A DNA stretch of 34,286 nt from a virus. Location: positions 1 to 34,286 of the IMG/VR virus record IMGVR_UViG_3300042381_000722; one strand, given 5' to 3'. The translations under genes were made by a program, and so were the position numbers. This document shows positions 15,169 through 24,158 of the stretch, piece after piece (positions within the stretch are counted from its first letter, which is position 1; every line of letters begins with the position of its first letter). A model generated the notes under the pieces. That model saw only the letters and a program-made list of their open reading frames with translations, made no database searches and was not told the origin of the DNA.

Positions 15169-16052
15169 GGTTTGGCCAGTGCTGCTGCCAGTTTGTTTTT
15201 GAGGTCCGCAGCCATGCGAATCCTTCGACCCTCAAGGGCTCGGCCTAGGACGCTGTTAAGCTGGCGGTTTATGGTGCGCGCCGAATTAACCAGGGTCACC
15301 GATGGGTTGTCGCCCTGTAGGTCGGCATTAAAACTTCCGTTGGCGTGTGGTGCGTTTTTGACGTACTTGGGCAAGCCCGTGATTCCGAGGGCATCCGCAG
15401 CGGGTCGCCAACCCGCCTTGAGCGTGCCGACGTTGCGTTGCCGCGCTTTGATGTATTGCGCCAAACTGCCGTTTTCTAAGACCAACTGCGACCACTGCTT
15501 GCCGCCGACAAAAGTCCGCTCGCCGCGTTGCCGGCTTTTGTGAACGGCGCGGCTTGGTTTTTGTTGGGCCGTGGTAATTTTGCCCAGGCGTGCGTTGTTG
15601 AGGCTTATTTCTATCGATCTCGTTTGCGAGTAAGACTTGACCTTAACCGCCTTGCCCTTTTGTTGCCGAGTGTATCCCTTGGCTTTTACTGTTTTGTCTA
15701 GGCGTCCGTTAAGAAGGTCTATGGCTTTTTTTAAGTTGTTGGCCTTGATGTATCGGTTAAAGGCCACGCCCACCCCGCGCACGCCTGCGCGCTTAATGAT
15801 CTGGCTTGCCGTTCCTTTGGTTACAAAGACGCGGCGAATGTCTCGCTCAACCACTGCGTTTTGCATTTTTTGGCCACCCTGATCTTCGGCGGGTGGCGTG
15901 TATGGAATAAGGCCTTCGTCGCGGCCACCGCCAGAGCCTCGCAAAAGCAACTTGGCTTGCTGCTTAACCACATCAGCAAGAGTTTTGCCTGTTGCTTTAG
16001 CCAGCCGAGGGATCAAGTCGGCAAACTGCTGCACGTCAACGACAACTTCCAT
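15165..16052 (-). CDS. Neck or minor tail protein, highly basic
   Basis: A 295-residue protein. I use ATG 16052, five bases beyond the stop of the upstream gene, rather than the longer open frame to 16103 that overlaps it. The sequence is unusually basic, with many Lys, Arg and Gln (about 115-205). The N terminus, DVQQFADLIPRLAKATGKT, and the position before the tail terminator resemble HK97-gp10-like neck proteins, but it is longer than usual. A DNA- or tape-measure-contacting role at the head-tail joint is possible. Confidence 0.6.
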   Translation of the reverse strand: MEVVVDVQQFADLIPRLAKATGKTLADVVKQQAKLLLRGSGGGRDEGLIPYTPPAEDQGGQKMQNAVVERDIRRVFVTKGTASQIIKRAGVRGVGVAFNRYIKANNLKKAIDLLNGRLDKTVKAKGYTRQQKGKAVKVKSYSQTRSIEISLNNARLGKITTAQQKPSRAVHKSRQRGERTFVGGKQWSQLVLENGSLAQYIKARQRNVGTLKAGWRPAADALGITGLPKYVKNAPHANGSFNADLQGDNPSVTLVNSARTINRQLNSVLGRALEGRRIRMAADLKNKLAAALAKP

Positions 16053-16056
16053 AGGG

Positions 16057-16389
16057 TTACTCTGCCAGCCCGCCGGCAGTGATCTCGACCACGGCAGCGT
16101 CACGGTTCACGGCCAGCACTTGCAGCTCTTGGTCACGCACCGTGATGCGGCTCCAAATGGTCGGCACGGCATTGGTCACGCTGCCAAAGCTCGGCAGGAA
16201 TGCGCTGGCAGGCAGGCCCAGTTGCACGCTGCGGATCTGCCGCACGCCGCCCTCGGCCAACTCGTCGCGCTCATCTAGGCTGCCGACAATGGCGCGGTAA
16301 GCGATGTCGCCAATGGTGACTACCTCGCCGCCAATGTCAGTGATCGCGCCGATGCCTAGGACGTGCGCGGTGTCGAGTTGCGTGGCCAT
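16057..16389 (-). CDS. Head-tail joining protein candidate
   Basis: A 110-residue, beta-rich protein (GIGAITDIGGEVVTIGDIAYRAI at about 11-33, then VRQIRSVQLGLPASAF). The compact beta fold, length and location between the capsid region and the tail terminator match gpFII-like head-tail joining proteins. The label is by position and general appearance. It starts three bases after the glycosyltransferase stop, so the sugar gene is embedded in the neck cluster. Confidence 0.55.
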   Translation of the reverse strand: MATQLDTAHVLGIGAITDIGGEVVTIGDIAYRAIVGSLDERDELAEGGVRQIRSVQLGLPASAFLPSFGSVTNAVPTIWSRITVRDQELQVLAVNRDAAVVEITAGGLAE

Positions 16390-16392
16390 GCT

Positions 16393-18144
16393 CTATGGCT
16401 TGGAGTCAAGGAAGTCAGGGTTCCTGCGCTTAAACACTTCTGCTCCAAATTTGTAAGCCTCGTTTGAGTTTTCCACATCGTAGATGGCATCCGTGGCGAC
16501 CTTGGGATCAAAGGCTGGGTGGTTGTGGAGAAACACAATGTCAGTGTCCAAGACAATGCCGGCCTTGCGGACACGGTGGGAAAATTCGGTGTCGGAATAG
16601 ATGCCGTGGTAATCACCGGACAAGATGCCGCCGTCGTTGCCAAGCCAGCCCAGCGTTGGCCGCGTGCAAATGAAAGTGACCATGAGGCCGTCGTTGCGGT
16701 GGCCGTCTTTGATGCCCAAAACCTTGGGCCGCTTGAGGTGCGGCTCTAGCGCCTGCCAAACAAGCTCGTCCCAAAAGAGCGGCGGCTCGATGTCATCCTG
16801 AGCGGTCACGATGATCTGACCCGTGGACGCCTTGACCGCCGCATTGTAGTTGGCCACTGCATTGCCGCCCACTTGACCCATGAGGCCGGCGGGAGATAGC
16901 GCGTGTTTGAAGCGCCCCAAGATGTCCCGCGTCTCGTCATCGTCCTCGGCAAACCCAAAGATGTATTCCACGGACTGCGGGTCTTTGGCGGCCTCTAGCC
17001 ATTTCTTGCGCGTCTCGGCGGCTTGTAGCGGACGCCCCCGAGTAGGATGGCAAACGCTTATTTTGCCACCACACTTTTTGAACCAATCCAATTCAAACTG
17101 GTCGGCGCGCTTGGTGTCGCCGTTGGCGCGCAGGGTACAGGCATAGAGGCCGACGCCTCCGAATCCATAAACCACCGGGCGGTGAGTCCACGGCACGATC
17201 TCAGGCACTGGCAGGGCCATAAAAGCCCTGGCATAAGCCAAGGCGTTTTGCGCCTCGTCGTTGTCTAAGCTGATGGCGGCAAGCTGCGCCAGAGCTTCCC
17301 TGCGCCAAGGGCTGACCCTGTAGGCTTCATGGAGCAGTGACTTCTTTGCGGGGAACACGGGTGTCCGCATGGCCAGTTGCAAATAAAGCTCGTAGCGTTC
17401 ATCGCCAGAAAGCGTCTCATGTTTCAGCGCCTCGATGGCCAACTCCATGCCTCGGGCGTCCTCCTTCATGCCGAAATGCTCAAGGCTGCCGTAGAACAGC
17501 CAGCGTGGGTCTTTCTCCCAGCCAGGCTGGCTAGACAGGATGCGCCAGTTGCGGCTGTTGCCCTGCTTTTCGGCGGCGGCATCCTTTTTTTCGTCAGGTG
17601 CGTGGACGATGCGAGCGTCTTCCCAGCGCACTTGGCCCTCCCCTGACTTGTCGAATGGCTCAAGATGTTCGTGAACAGCACCCTCCCAGCGTGCCGTGCC
17701 GGCCTTCCAGACGCGCTCGCGCAGGAGGTTGAGGCCGTTGTTGGTCAAGCGGTAGGGAATTAGAGCCAACGAGGTTGTGGCAGCCGTGTCAGAGAGATGC
17801 TGCCTGATAATCTCGCAGGACTCTTGCTCAATAATATCGTCCGTGTCGGCCCACATTAGCCACTGGTGGCCGTCTGCCTGGGCCATCTCGGTGGCCATTT
17901 GCCGGGCGTTGGCGAAGTTGTCCACATGGTCCCAAAACTGGAACGCCTCGGCGTTTTTGTATTCGCCCACCTTGCAGCCCATTTCTCGGGCAATGTCTAG
18001 GGAGCGGTCTGGCTCCCTGGCCCCGCAGGCCCGCACGATGTAAATGTGCGGCGTGAGCTTCTGGAAGCTCTCAATAAAACGCCCGATGTACGACTCGCTA
18101 TTGCCCGTAATAGCGACCAACGCCAAAGAATGTTGTGTGGTCAT
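16393..18144 (-). CDS. Two-domain family-2-like glycosyltransferase
   Basis: A 583-residue protein. Domain 1 (about 1-210) is GT-A/GT2-like: LALVAITGNSESYIGRFIES, then WLMWADTDDII with the metal motif D100-T-D102-D103, then RVWKAGTARWEGAVHEHLE. A middle helical, TPR-like section (about 215-345) follows. Domain 2 (about 355-583) looks like a second GT2 fold: ISVCHPTRGRP, FGFAEDDDETRDI and IIVTAQDDIEPP. It is a cytoplasmic enzyme, probably processive or bifunctional. It sits between capsid and neck genes, after the capsid terminator, so its level should be lower than capsid. The likely job is sugar transfer to virion proteins or to the host surface; donor unknown. Confidence 0.82.
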   Translation of the reverse strand: MTTQHSLALVAITGNSESYIGRFIESFQKLTPHIYIVRACGAREPDRSLDIAREMGCKVGEYKNAEAFQFWDHVDNFANARQMATEMAQADGHQWLMWADTDDIIEQESCEIIRQHLSDTAATTSLALIPYRLTNNGLNLLRERVWKAGTARWEGAVHEHLEPFDKSGEGQVRWEDARIVHAPDEKKDAAAEKQGNSRNWRILSSQPGWEKDPRWLFYGSLEHFGMKEDARGMELAIEALKHETLSGDERYELYLQLAMRTPVFPAKKSLLHEAYRVSPWRREALAQLAAISLDNDEAQNALAYARAFMALPVPEIVPWTHRPVVYGFGGVGLYACTLRANGDTKRADQFELDWFKKCGGKISVCHPTRGRPLQAAETRKKWLEAAKDPQSVEYIFGFAEDDDETRDILGRFKHALSPAGLMGQVGGNAVANYNAAVKASTGQIIVTAQDDIEPPLFWDELVWQALEPHLKRPKVLGIKDGHRNDGLMVTFICTRPTLGWLGNDGGILSGDYHGIYSDTEFSHRVRKAGIVLDTDIVFLHNHPAFDPKVATDAIYDVENSNEAYKFGAEVFKRRNPDFLDSKP

Positions 18145-18169
18145 TCGCGCACGGCGCGCTTGTCAACCA

Positions 18170-18206
18170 AGCCAAAAGCAAAGCCCCCGGCTGATGCCGG
18201 GGGCTT
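18170..18206 (-). terminator. Rho-independent terminator after capsid gene
   Basis: Read on the minus strand, AAGCCCCCGGC pairs perfectly with GCCGGGGGCTT around an ATCA loop (18181-18206) and is followed by TTTGCTTTT (18170-18180 region). It lies 25 bases after the capsid stop in the 86-bp gap before the glycosyltransferase gene. It should give high capsid and reduced downstream expression, or be read through by antitermination. Confidence 0.85.
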
Positions 18207-18230
18207 GCGAACACACAACCAGACCAGTGA

Positions 18231-19145
18231 TTAGGCCTTCTTAGCCAAGATCTTAAGGCCGGCGGTCACACCATAGGTGTAGCCTCCGACTACCTCAAAA
18301 TTCAAGAAGTGAGTGCCATTTGCCGTATTATAGTGACGGCGGTATCCGAGCCCAATGCCGCTGACAGGATCAACGATGGTGCGGGCCTCAAGGTACTCTG
18401 AAGGAGCCTGGGGCTGAAGGGTGCGGATCGCCACGGCGATGGCCGAGGGATGCACCGCGAAAGCGGCCAGAGTGATGCTGGTTCCGACGTTGGTCGCCGG
18501 GATCAGGGTGGACTCGTAGACGTTCAGGCCGGCCAAACGGCGGACCACACCTTCGCGCACACCTTCAGAACCGAAGTTCAAGTTGGCGAGGATGTTGGTG
18601 CTGTCGGACAGCAGCGCGTCGTAGGCCTCGGGCTCCAAGAAGAGCGAGCGGTCATTCTGCGGGGCTTTCGCCTTGGTCAACTCCAAGCGAGCCTTGCGGA
18701 CTTCCGCCATGCTGAAGGAGGCCGAGGTGAAGCTAGCAACCGCCGCGCCGTAGTTGGCCGTGGTGATCATGCTCCAGACGGAGCTGATGAACGCCTGGGC
18801 AACCGCACGCCCCTGCTCTGCGCCGATGTCGGCCAGCATCTGAGGGGTGAGAGCCGAGGACTTAGCCCACTGGGTGTCCGTGAAATCAACCGTGGACAAG
18901 AAATGCTTGTCGATGGTGACTTCGCGGGCCGTGAGGGTCACGTCTCCGTCAGCACCTTCGTAGGTGTTGTTGAAAGTCGAGGCAGTGATTGAGCTAATGA
19001 GCGGAATGCTTACCACTTCGCCCTTGCGCGCTGCTTCGGCGTTGTAGTTAACGCTGAAAGCGGACAGGGGATGCAGGGAATCAACAAACGCTTTGAGCGC
19101 CGCTGAACTGATGATGTCGTCGTTTAGACCAGTGATGGAAGCCAT
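18231..19145 (-). CDS. Major capsid protein (HK97 fold)
   Basis: Forms the icosahedral shell. It has 304 residues. N-terminal segment (about 1-60) GLNDDIISSAALKAFVDSL; a beta E-loop-like region (60-95, SFNNTYEGADGDVTLT-like); a helical P-domain with the long spine helix (SMAEVRKARLELTKAKAP, about 144-161); the A-domain after NDRSLFLEPEAYDALLSDS; and a C-terminal EARTIVDPVSGIGLGYRRHYN with GYRRH as in P22/HK97-like coats. It follows the protease-scaffold gene after six bases and ends at a strong terminator, as expected for the most abundant virion protein. Confidence 0.9.
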   Translation of the reverse strand: MASITGLNDDIISSAALKAFVDSLHPLSAFSVNYNAEAARKGEVVSIPLISSITASTFNNTYEGADGDVTLTAREVTIDKHFLSTVDFTDTQWAKSSALTPQMLADIGAEQGRAVAQAFISSVWSMITTANYGAAVASFTSASFSMAEVRKARLELTKAKAPQNDRSLFLEPEAYDALLSDSTNILANLNFGSEGVREGVVRRLAGLNVYESTLIPATNVGTSITLAAFAVHPSAIAVAIRTLQPQAPSEYLEARTIVDPVSGIGLGYRRHYNTANGTHFLNFEVVGGYTYGVTAGLKILAKKA

Positions 19146-19151
19146 GATGTT

Positions 19152-19982
19152 TTACTTGTTGTTTTTGAGTTTGCTGATGAGAGAAAAGTCGCGGGCTTCA
19201 AGAGCCTTGCGAACGATTTCAAATTTAGTGGCGCGGTCGCCGGCGGCGTAGGCCTCTTCAACGGAAACGGCGGAACCGTTGCCAGAGATGGCGTTGTCGC
19301 CGCGAGCGGCGAGTTCAACTTCCAAGGCAGAGAGCTTGCTGGTGACGGCTTCCAATTTGGCGGCCATCTCAGAATCAACCTCGGGCTTTTCGTCCTTCTC
19401 CTCGTCTGGCTGCATGGCCTTGACGGCTTCAGCGAGTTCGGAAACGGTGGCACTGAGAGCTTCAAACGCTGCTTTAGCGTCAAACTCGTCTTCTTTTTTC
19501 TCAGGATGCATAGGCATATCGTCTAGCGCAGTGTCAACTTTGGGCGCGGCCTCGGGTTCTGATCCTGCGCGAAATACACCGTCAGGATTGGCTGCCGGGC
19601 GGCTAACCAGATCCACGCTGACCAGCTCGGCCACCCTGGCAAAACGCTTGCCGTCCTGCTCGTCGGGCTGGCCACTAAAGGTCATGCTGAAGCCAACGCG
19701 GTTCGGTGCTTTGTTCAAGATCTCCATGTAAAAAGCTGCCTGCGGATGTGAGCCAAGAAGCTCTAGGTCGGCGCGGAGCTGGTCTTCGACAATGCGAAAA
19801 TTGGCTAGGAAGCCGATGAGGGAATCAATGCTTTCGTCGTGATCCACAAAGACTTTGACCGGGCTGCCCTGTTTGCCGGCCTCCTCGGCCTGCAACAGTG
19901 TTACGTCATCAACCATCATGGCGTGACCAAGTGCAGGGCCGACCGTTGCCACACTGATGCCTTCAAATTTTAGCGAGTCCAT
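19152..19982 (-). CDS. Prohead protease fused to scaffold
   Basis: A 276-residue protein combining a serine protease and a scaffold. Residues 1-140 resemble capsid maturation proteases: candidate catalytic His48 in VFVDHDE, Ser99 in RVGFSM, Asp124 in VSVDLVSRPAANP. Residues about 145-276 are very acidic, helical and coiled-coil (ATVSELAEAVKAMQ, AAKLEAVTSKLSALEVEL), as for internal scaffold. The protease would cut the scaffold after shell assembly and free the interior for DNA. The gene lies between portal and capsid, its normal location. Confidence 0.85.
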   Translation of the reverse strand: MDSLKFEGISVATVGPALGHAMMVDDVTLLQAEEAGKQGSPVKVFVDHDESIDSLIGFLANFRIVEDQLRADLELLGSHPQAAFYMEILNKAPNRVGFSMTFSGQPDEQDGKRFARVAELVSVDLVSRPAANPDGVFRAGSEPEAAPKVDTALDDMPMHPEKKEDEFDAKAAFEALSATVSELAEAVKAMQPDEEKDEKPEVDSEMAAKLEAVTSKLSALEVELAARGDNAISGNGSAVSVEEAYAAGDRATKFEIVRKALEARDFSLISKLKNNK

Positions 19983-19999
19983 ACTCGCTTGCCCTCATG

Positions 20000-21520
20000 T
20001 CAAGGGGTCGGCTTGTCGGTCTTCTTGCGGCGATAGAGACGCTTGCGCTTTTTGGGCAGGGCAAGTTCTGTTGGTTCTTGCTTAATCTCCAACTGTGGCT
20101 CGGCCACTGCGGGCGCTTGCGGTTCTTCAACGATCACTGCCTGCGGTTGCGCCTGCTCGACGCCGATGATTACGCCTAAGTCCGCAGCAAAGTCGCGCTC
20201 GGCGGCAATCTCAGCCACGGCCTCTTTCCAATCCAGACCTTGCTCGCCAAAGAAGTCGGCCAGGGTCATCAAACCGGCCTTTACGTCATCCCTTCTCGCC
20301 GCAGCCTCGCGGCCCACGTCCACGGTGATGCTGCGCGGGGTCTGCCATCCCACTTGCTGCCAGCCAGCGACCATTGGCAACTCGCGGCGAGAAATAGCGC
20401 GGGCAATAGCGTAGCGCCAGAGTTTCGACAGGAAGGCATTTACCAGCACATCCTGCCGGGCGGCAAAGCATCTTGCGGCCTTTTGAATGATAAACCGCTG
20501 CGCCACGCCGCCGATGGCCGAAGTGTCCCAGACAAACTCGTAAGGCAGGCCAAGGCCAATGGCCGCTGCCCGGATGTATTGCTCAAGGTGTTTGTCTAAC
20601 TTCTCGTTCGGCCTATTCATTACGAAAGACTGAATGTCCTCCGTAGACTTCATGCGCGGCACTAACCCGCCGCCGAAAATGGTTTCGCGGGTCAAGTTGC
20701 CGCTGCTGTCTTTGCTAAAGTCACCAAGGAACCCTTCTGCCCCGATGTTCCCCGTGGCGTTTTTGATAACGAGGCCGATGCTGCTCCCAGCCTTGGCCGC
20801 CATCATTTCAAAGCGGAGCAATTCGTCGCGGTCCAAAACACTGTTCAGTGCCACACCAATGGCAGGGTAGCCGCGCACCTGGTCGGAGCGTTCGGGCTCG
20901 TAGACGTGCAGCATCACGTCCGCTTTTACCTCGCGGTGTCTGCGCGGGTATTCGTCGCCCTCCCCAATAAAATAGCCCAGAGGCCGCTGAAACTTGTCTA
21001 GCTTGACGCCATCCACCACCCCGGCATTGCCCGCCGCCGTGTCGGGCGACTCAATGCGGTGAGATTCGACGATCTGCACGGCAGGAGCGCCATCGCTTTT
21101 GGCGGTTAGGACTGCAAAGATTTCGCCGTCGCGGTCAATGGCCTCGGAAACCAACATCTGAAGCGAGCGCATATCGTGCCGCCCACTGATCTCGGGCGAG
21201 CGCGCCCAGTTTTCCCACCACTGCTCTGCCGCATCATCCCACGCCTGGTCGCCAGACATGGCTTGCGGACGGATGCCGATGCCGCTGCCCACGGAATACA
21301 TCGCTTTATCACGCACCGCGCCCCTGACTATCGCGTTGTTGTAGAAACACTTGCGCGATAATGCCATCAGGCGGGTGCGGTCATAGGAGGAAAGGTCAAC
21401 TTTAGAGTCCTGCGCCTGCGCGTAAACCCAGCCGCGTTCCTCGCTGCGGTGGCTGGCGGCCTCGATCATGCGCGAAAACCCGAAGGCTGCGGCCACGCGG
21501 TCAACAAATTTGGTCTTCAT
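20000..21520 (-). CDS. Portal protein (lambda-like)
   Basis: Dodecameric DNA gate at the special vertex. The 506 residues match the lambda gpB-like portal family: RGWVYAQAQ near the start, RLMALSRKCFYNNAIVRGAV (about 51-70), an acidic PEISGRHDMRSLQMLVSEA section, DRDGEIFAVL, VQIVESHRI, LHVYEPERSDQVRGYP, the clip/stem region ELLRFEMMAAKAGSSIGLVI, and LGLPYEFVWD. The C-terminal tail is Glu/Pro-rich, then Lys/Arg-rich. Its start overlaps the upstream stop at 21517-21520. Confidence 0.93.
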   Translation of the reverse strand: MKTKFVDRVAAAFGFSRMIEAASHRSEERGWVYAQAQDSKVDLSSYDRTRLMALSRKCFYNNAIVRGAVRDKAMYSVGSGIGIRPQAMSGDQAWDDAAEQWWENWARSPEISGRHDMRSLQMLVSEAIDRDGEIFAVLTAKSDGAPAVQIVESHRIESPDTAAGNAGVVDGVKLDKFQRPLGYFIGEGDEYPRRHREVKADVMLHVYEPERSDQVRGYPAIGVALNSVLDRDELLRFEMMAAKAGSSIGLVIKNATGNIGAEGFLGDFSKDSSGNLTRETIFGGGLVPRMKSTEDIQSFVMNRPNEKLDKHLEQYIRAAAIGLGLPYEFVWDTSAIGGVAQRFIIQKAARCFAARQDVLVNAFLSKLWRYAIARAISRRELPMVAGWQQVGWQTPRSITVDVGREAAARRDDVKAGLMTLADFFGEQGLDWKEAVAEIAAERDFAADLGVIIGVEQAQPQAVIVEEPQAPAVAEPQLEIKQEPTELALPKKRKRLYRRKKTDKPTP

Positions 21521-21786
21521 GTTCTATTTGGAAAGCGCATTTGGGTGACGCGGGAGTTGCCGATCGTGCCGGCGTTGATGGCGAGGGCTGTTTCGATCAA
21601 GCCCAGCATATCCCAGCAGGAATAGGTTTGCTGAAGGGTGACGCTGCGCCCGCCGACGCTGGAGCTGACCACAAACGCCTGGCTGGCCCCGCCGGACAGG
21701 ATCTGCGCTTTGCAGGACGCCTTGAGTTGCGCCAGTTCGGCTGCGCTGAATACTTCGGATAAAATGGCGGCGTCCGTCACGCTCAA
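21517..21786 (-). CDS. gpW-like head-tail joining protein
   Basis: An 89-residue protein between terminase and portal, the place of lambda gpW. It has two helices (SEVFSAAELAQLKASCKAQI; CWDMLGLIETALAINA) around a beta hairpin (AFVVSSSVGGRSVTLQQ), which fits the gpW fold of helices flanking a hairpin. It plugs the portal after packaging and provides the tail docking surface. It overlaps the portal start by four bases. Confidence 0.75.
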   Translation of the reverse strand: MSVTDAAILSEVFSAAELAQLKASCKAQILSGGASQAFVVSSSVGGRSVTLQQTYSCWDMLGLIETALAINAGTIGNSRVTQMRFPNRT

Positions 21787-21796
21787 GACGGTTGTG

Positions 21797-23539
21797 TCAA
21801 GAGGCGGGCTGTGACGCCGAATACTGCGACATGATGCTGTCGATCAGGACAAGGCCCATCTTTTCGCAGTCGGCAAGGTGGTTCGGCCCCAACCGCGCCC
21901 ATTTGGCCACCCCCTCTTTCTCAATCAACGCCTCCCCCTGCAACTGGCCAACGTAGTCCTTGGCGATGTCTCGCGGCAAATACCACTTGCCGCGCCCGTC
22001 GCGGAGCACATCGTGGTAAAGCCTCGCCTGCCAGAATTCGGCGTCGAATTGCAGCATCCAGATATTGTGGCCCGCACCCAAAATCTGCTGGAACTTCCAC
22101 GGCTCCCGCAGTCCCTGGCTAACCGTGCGCCCCTTGGCCGCGCAAAAGAGGCCACCCGAGCGGGCGACAAAATCGTAAACTCCCGCCGGGGTCTTGGCGG
22201 CATAGCCCGAATCTACTACCCCCTTGAAACATTTGTAGTGACGAAACTTTTCCATGATTAAGTCCCAGCCAATCGCTGCGCCATAATCAACCAAGTAGCT
22301 GCTGCCATCCTCGTGCAACTCGCGGATGATCCACCACAATTCGGTTTGCTGCACGTCCACGGACATGATGCGGCCCAACATCTTGCCCTCGGGCGGTTGC
22401 CCGATGACGTAACGAGGCGAGGCGTCCACCCGCTCACGGATCATGGCCGTGGTGATCAATGAGCCGGCGGGCTTCCAAGGCAGGGCCAGCTCGCGGTTGA
22501 AGAAATCCTGCAAGCCGCCTGGCGTCTCGCGGTCTTGAAGGAACTTGATGGCCAGCTCGGGCCAAGGTCGCCAAGGCGAATACAGGGCAGATAAATGGTA
22601 GCTGCGCCGAGTTTTGTCGGCTGAAAAGTCCGTTGCCCTCCATTCGCCGGCCTCAAGCCAGTTCTTTTTGTAGCTCGGCGGGTGCGGCGATCCGCATTTC
22701 ACGCAATGGTAAAAGGTAGTTTGGGCCACGCGCTCCATGTCCCAATCGCCACCATCGAGCTTGGCCGACTGATCCCACTTGATGGACTCCCACTCTAGGG
22801 CCTGCATCTCTCCGCAGTCGCGGCACGGCAAGAAGTAGCGGCGCTTGTCGCCCTTCATGTATTCCAACCAGATGGCCCCGTCCTCGTAGGTTGGGGTCGA
22901 GGTGCAAATAATGAGGTGGTCAGGGAAGGTGACACACCGCGCCTCGGCCAACTGGATCGGGCTGGCCTCTTTGCCCGCCTTAGAAGCGAACTTGTCCATC
23001 TCGTCTAGGGCAAGGAGCGAAATACTGCGCGAGGAAAGGTTAGAAGGAGAATTGCTGCCCGTGAAATAAACGTTCATGCCGTTGCTAAACTTTTGTTCAA
23101 GAACGGTAAGATCATCGCCGTTGGCCGGCTTGTGTTGCCGTAGCGTGTCACTGGACTCAATCAACGGCAGCCAGCGCGACTTGCTGAATGACCGAGCTAA
23201 GTGCGTGGACGGCATGACCCAAAGGCAGGGCGATGGGTTCTGATCAAGACGGTAAGCAATGCCCGACAGAATGAGCGTGGTCTTGGCCGACTGCGCGGCC
23301 CACACCAAGGCCAGCCGGCGGATGTTCGGGTCGGCAAAAGTCTCTAGGGGCTCGCGGATGTAAGGCGTCTCCCGAGTCCGATACGGCCCATGAAGGTGCG
23401 CGGTGCTGCCAATGTGTAAATTGCTCTCGGCCCACTCCACCACGCTTTGCTTTGGCGGTGGGGCGGCTCGTCGGGCAATGGCCTCGGCTAAGTCGCCGCC
23501 GTTTAGCGATTGTTTAATTTTGCCGAGAAAATCTGACAC
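21797..23539 (-). CDS. Terminase large subunit (lambda GpA type)
   Basis: Packages DNA with ATPase and nuclease activity. It has 580 residues. ATPase domain: a deviant Walker A, WAAQSAKT at 80-87 (Ala at the usual Gly), and Walker B LLALDE at 175-180. A zinc-finger-like CxxC pair lies at FLPCRDCG and YHCVKCG. The nuclease domain begins near GRIMSVDVQ, with Asp expected to bind metal, and ends NHLADCEKM. This is the GpA family that normally makes cohesive ends. The ATG 23539 overlaps the small subunit gene by 37 bases. Confidence 0.93.
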   Translation of the reverse strand: MSDFLGKIKQSLNGGDLAEAIARRAAPPPKQSVVEWAESNLHIGSTAHLHGPYRTRETPYIREPLETFADPNIRRLALVWAAQSAKTTLILSGIAYRLDQNPSPCLWVMPSTHLARSFSKSRWLPLIESSDTLRQHKPANGDDLTVLEQKFSNGMNVYFTGSNSPSNLSSRSISLLALDEMDKFASKAGKEASPIQLAEARCVTFPDHLIICTSTPTYEDGAIWLEYMKGDKRRYFLPCRDCGEMQALEWESIKWDQSAKLDGGDWDMERVAQTTFYHCVKCGSPHPPSYKKNWLEAGEWRATDFSADKTRRSYHLSALYSPWRPWPELAIKFLQDRETPGGLQDFFNRELALPWKPAGSLITTAMIRERVDASPRYVIGQPPEGKMLGRIMSVDVQQTELWWIIRELHEDGSSYLVDYGAAIGWDLIMEKFRHYKCFKGVVDSGYAAKTPAGVYDFVARSGGLFCAAKGRTVSQGLREPWKFQQILGAGHNIWMLQFDAEFWQARLYHDVLRDGRGKWYLPRDIAKDYVGQLQGEALIEKEGVAKWARLGPNHLADCEKMGLVLIDSIMSQYSASQPAS

Positions 23540-24015
23540 GCATCCTCCACTAGTTTTCCGGCGTCTGGGTGATCACGGTGTAAACGCTTGAGGCAGCTAT
23601 CAAATGAGGCGTCAAACGCGGCCAAAATTGCAGTCTTGTCCATGAGTGTTCCCATGCGTCTCTGCCACTCGACGAACTCGCCCTCGGCATAAGAAGCGTC
23701 CTTGCATGATAACGAATACGCTTTCTGAAGCTCGCACGCCTCACGCACTTGGCCAGCCTCTGCCGCTCCGAGCCAAAGCGCGTGGTTCTTGGCCACCATT
23801 GCATGGGCTTGCGTCACGCGGCTTTCCGCATCGCAATCGGTCGGCTCTTCTGCCGCGCTAACAGATCGTCGCGCCCGGCGGTTGCCAGTGACGTTCGCGT
23901 AATACCATTCTTCAAAAAGCGCCAAGGATTTGGTGGGTGCGCCCGCTTTTTTTAACTGGCTGACCCTGCCGACAGTCAGGCTGAACTTTTCTGCAATTTG
24001 CTGTGGGACGGTCAT
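23503..24015 (-). CDS. Terminase small subunit candidate
   Basis: A 170-residue protein. Its N terminus is a helix-turn-helix (QQIAEKFSLTVGRVSQLKKAGAP) that resembles Nu1-like terminase small subunits, which bind the packaging site. Charged helices follow; the C-terminal half (EFVEWQRRMGTLMDKTAI) could be the oligomerisation or large-subunit-contact part. It directly precedes the large subunit, which supports the label. Its start has no strong ribosome site, so a later start is possible. Confidence 0.75.
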   Translation of the reverse strand: MTVPQQIAEKFSLTVGRVSQLKKAGAPTKSLALFEEWYYANVTGNRRARRSVSAAEEPTDCDAESRVTQAHAMVAKNHALWLGAAEAGQVREACELQKAYSLSCKDASYAEGEFVEWQRRMGTLMDKTAILAAFDASFDSCLKRLHRDHPDAGKLVEDACQIFSAKLNNR

Positions 24016-24158
24016 GCTATTGAGACTGATGGCCCGCCGATCTGTCTTTTAGATGAGCAAATCGATGTAAATTTTCGCCAAAACGGTGCGCGTCGCAAGC
24101 TCCTCGCGCTCTGTAGGTTGAGAAGACTCCTAGTGCATTATCAATAGGCTTGGCCACC
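24016..24158. promoter_or_regulatory. Gap before terminase: possible cos region and late promoter
   Basis: This 143-bp gene-free stretch lies just upstream of the terminase genes, where lambda-type phages keep cos. I cannot identify a cosN-like symmetric nick site with confidence. On the minus strand GATAAT (24143-24138) resembles a -10 box, but no good -35 lies 17 bases upstream, so an activated late promoter is possible. No gene is seen. Confidence 0.3.
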
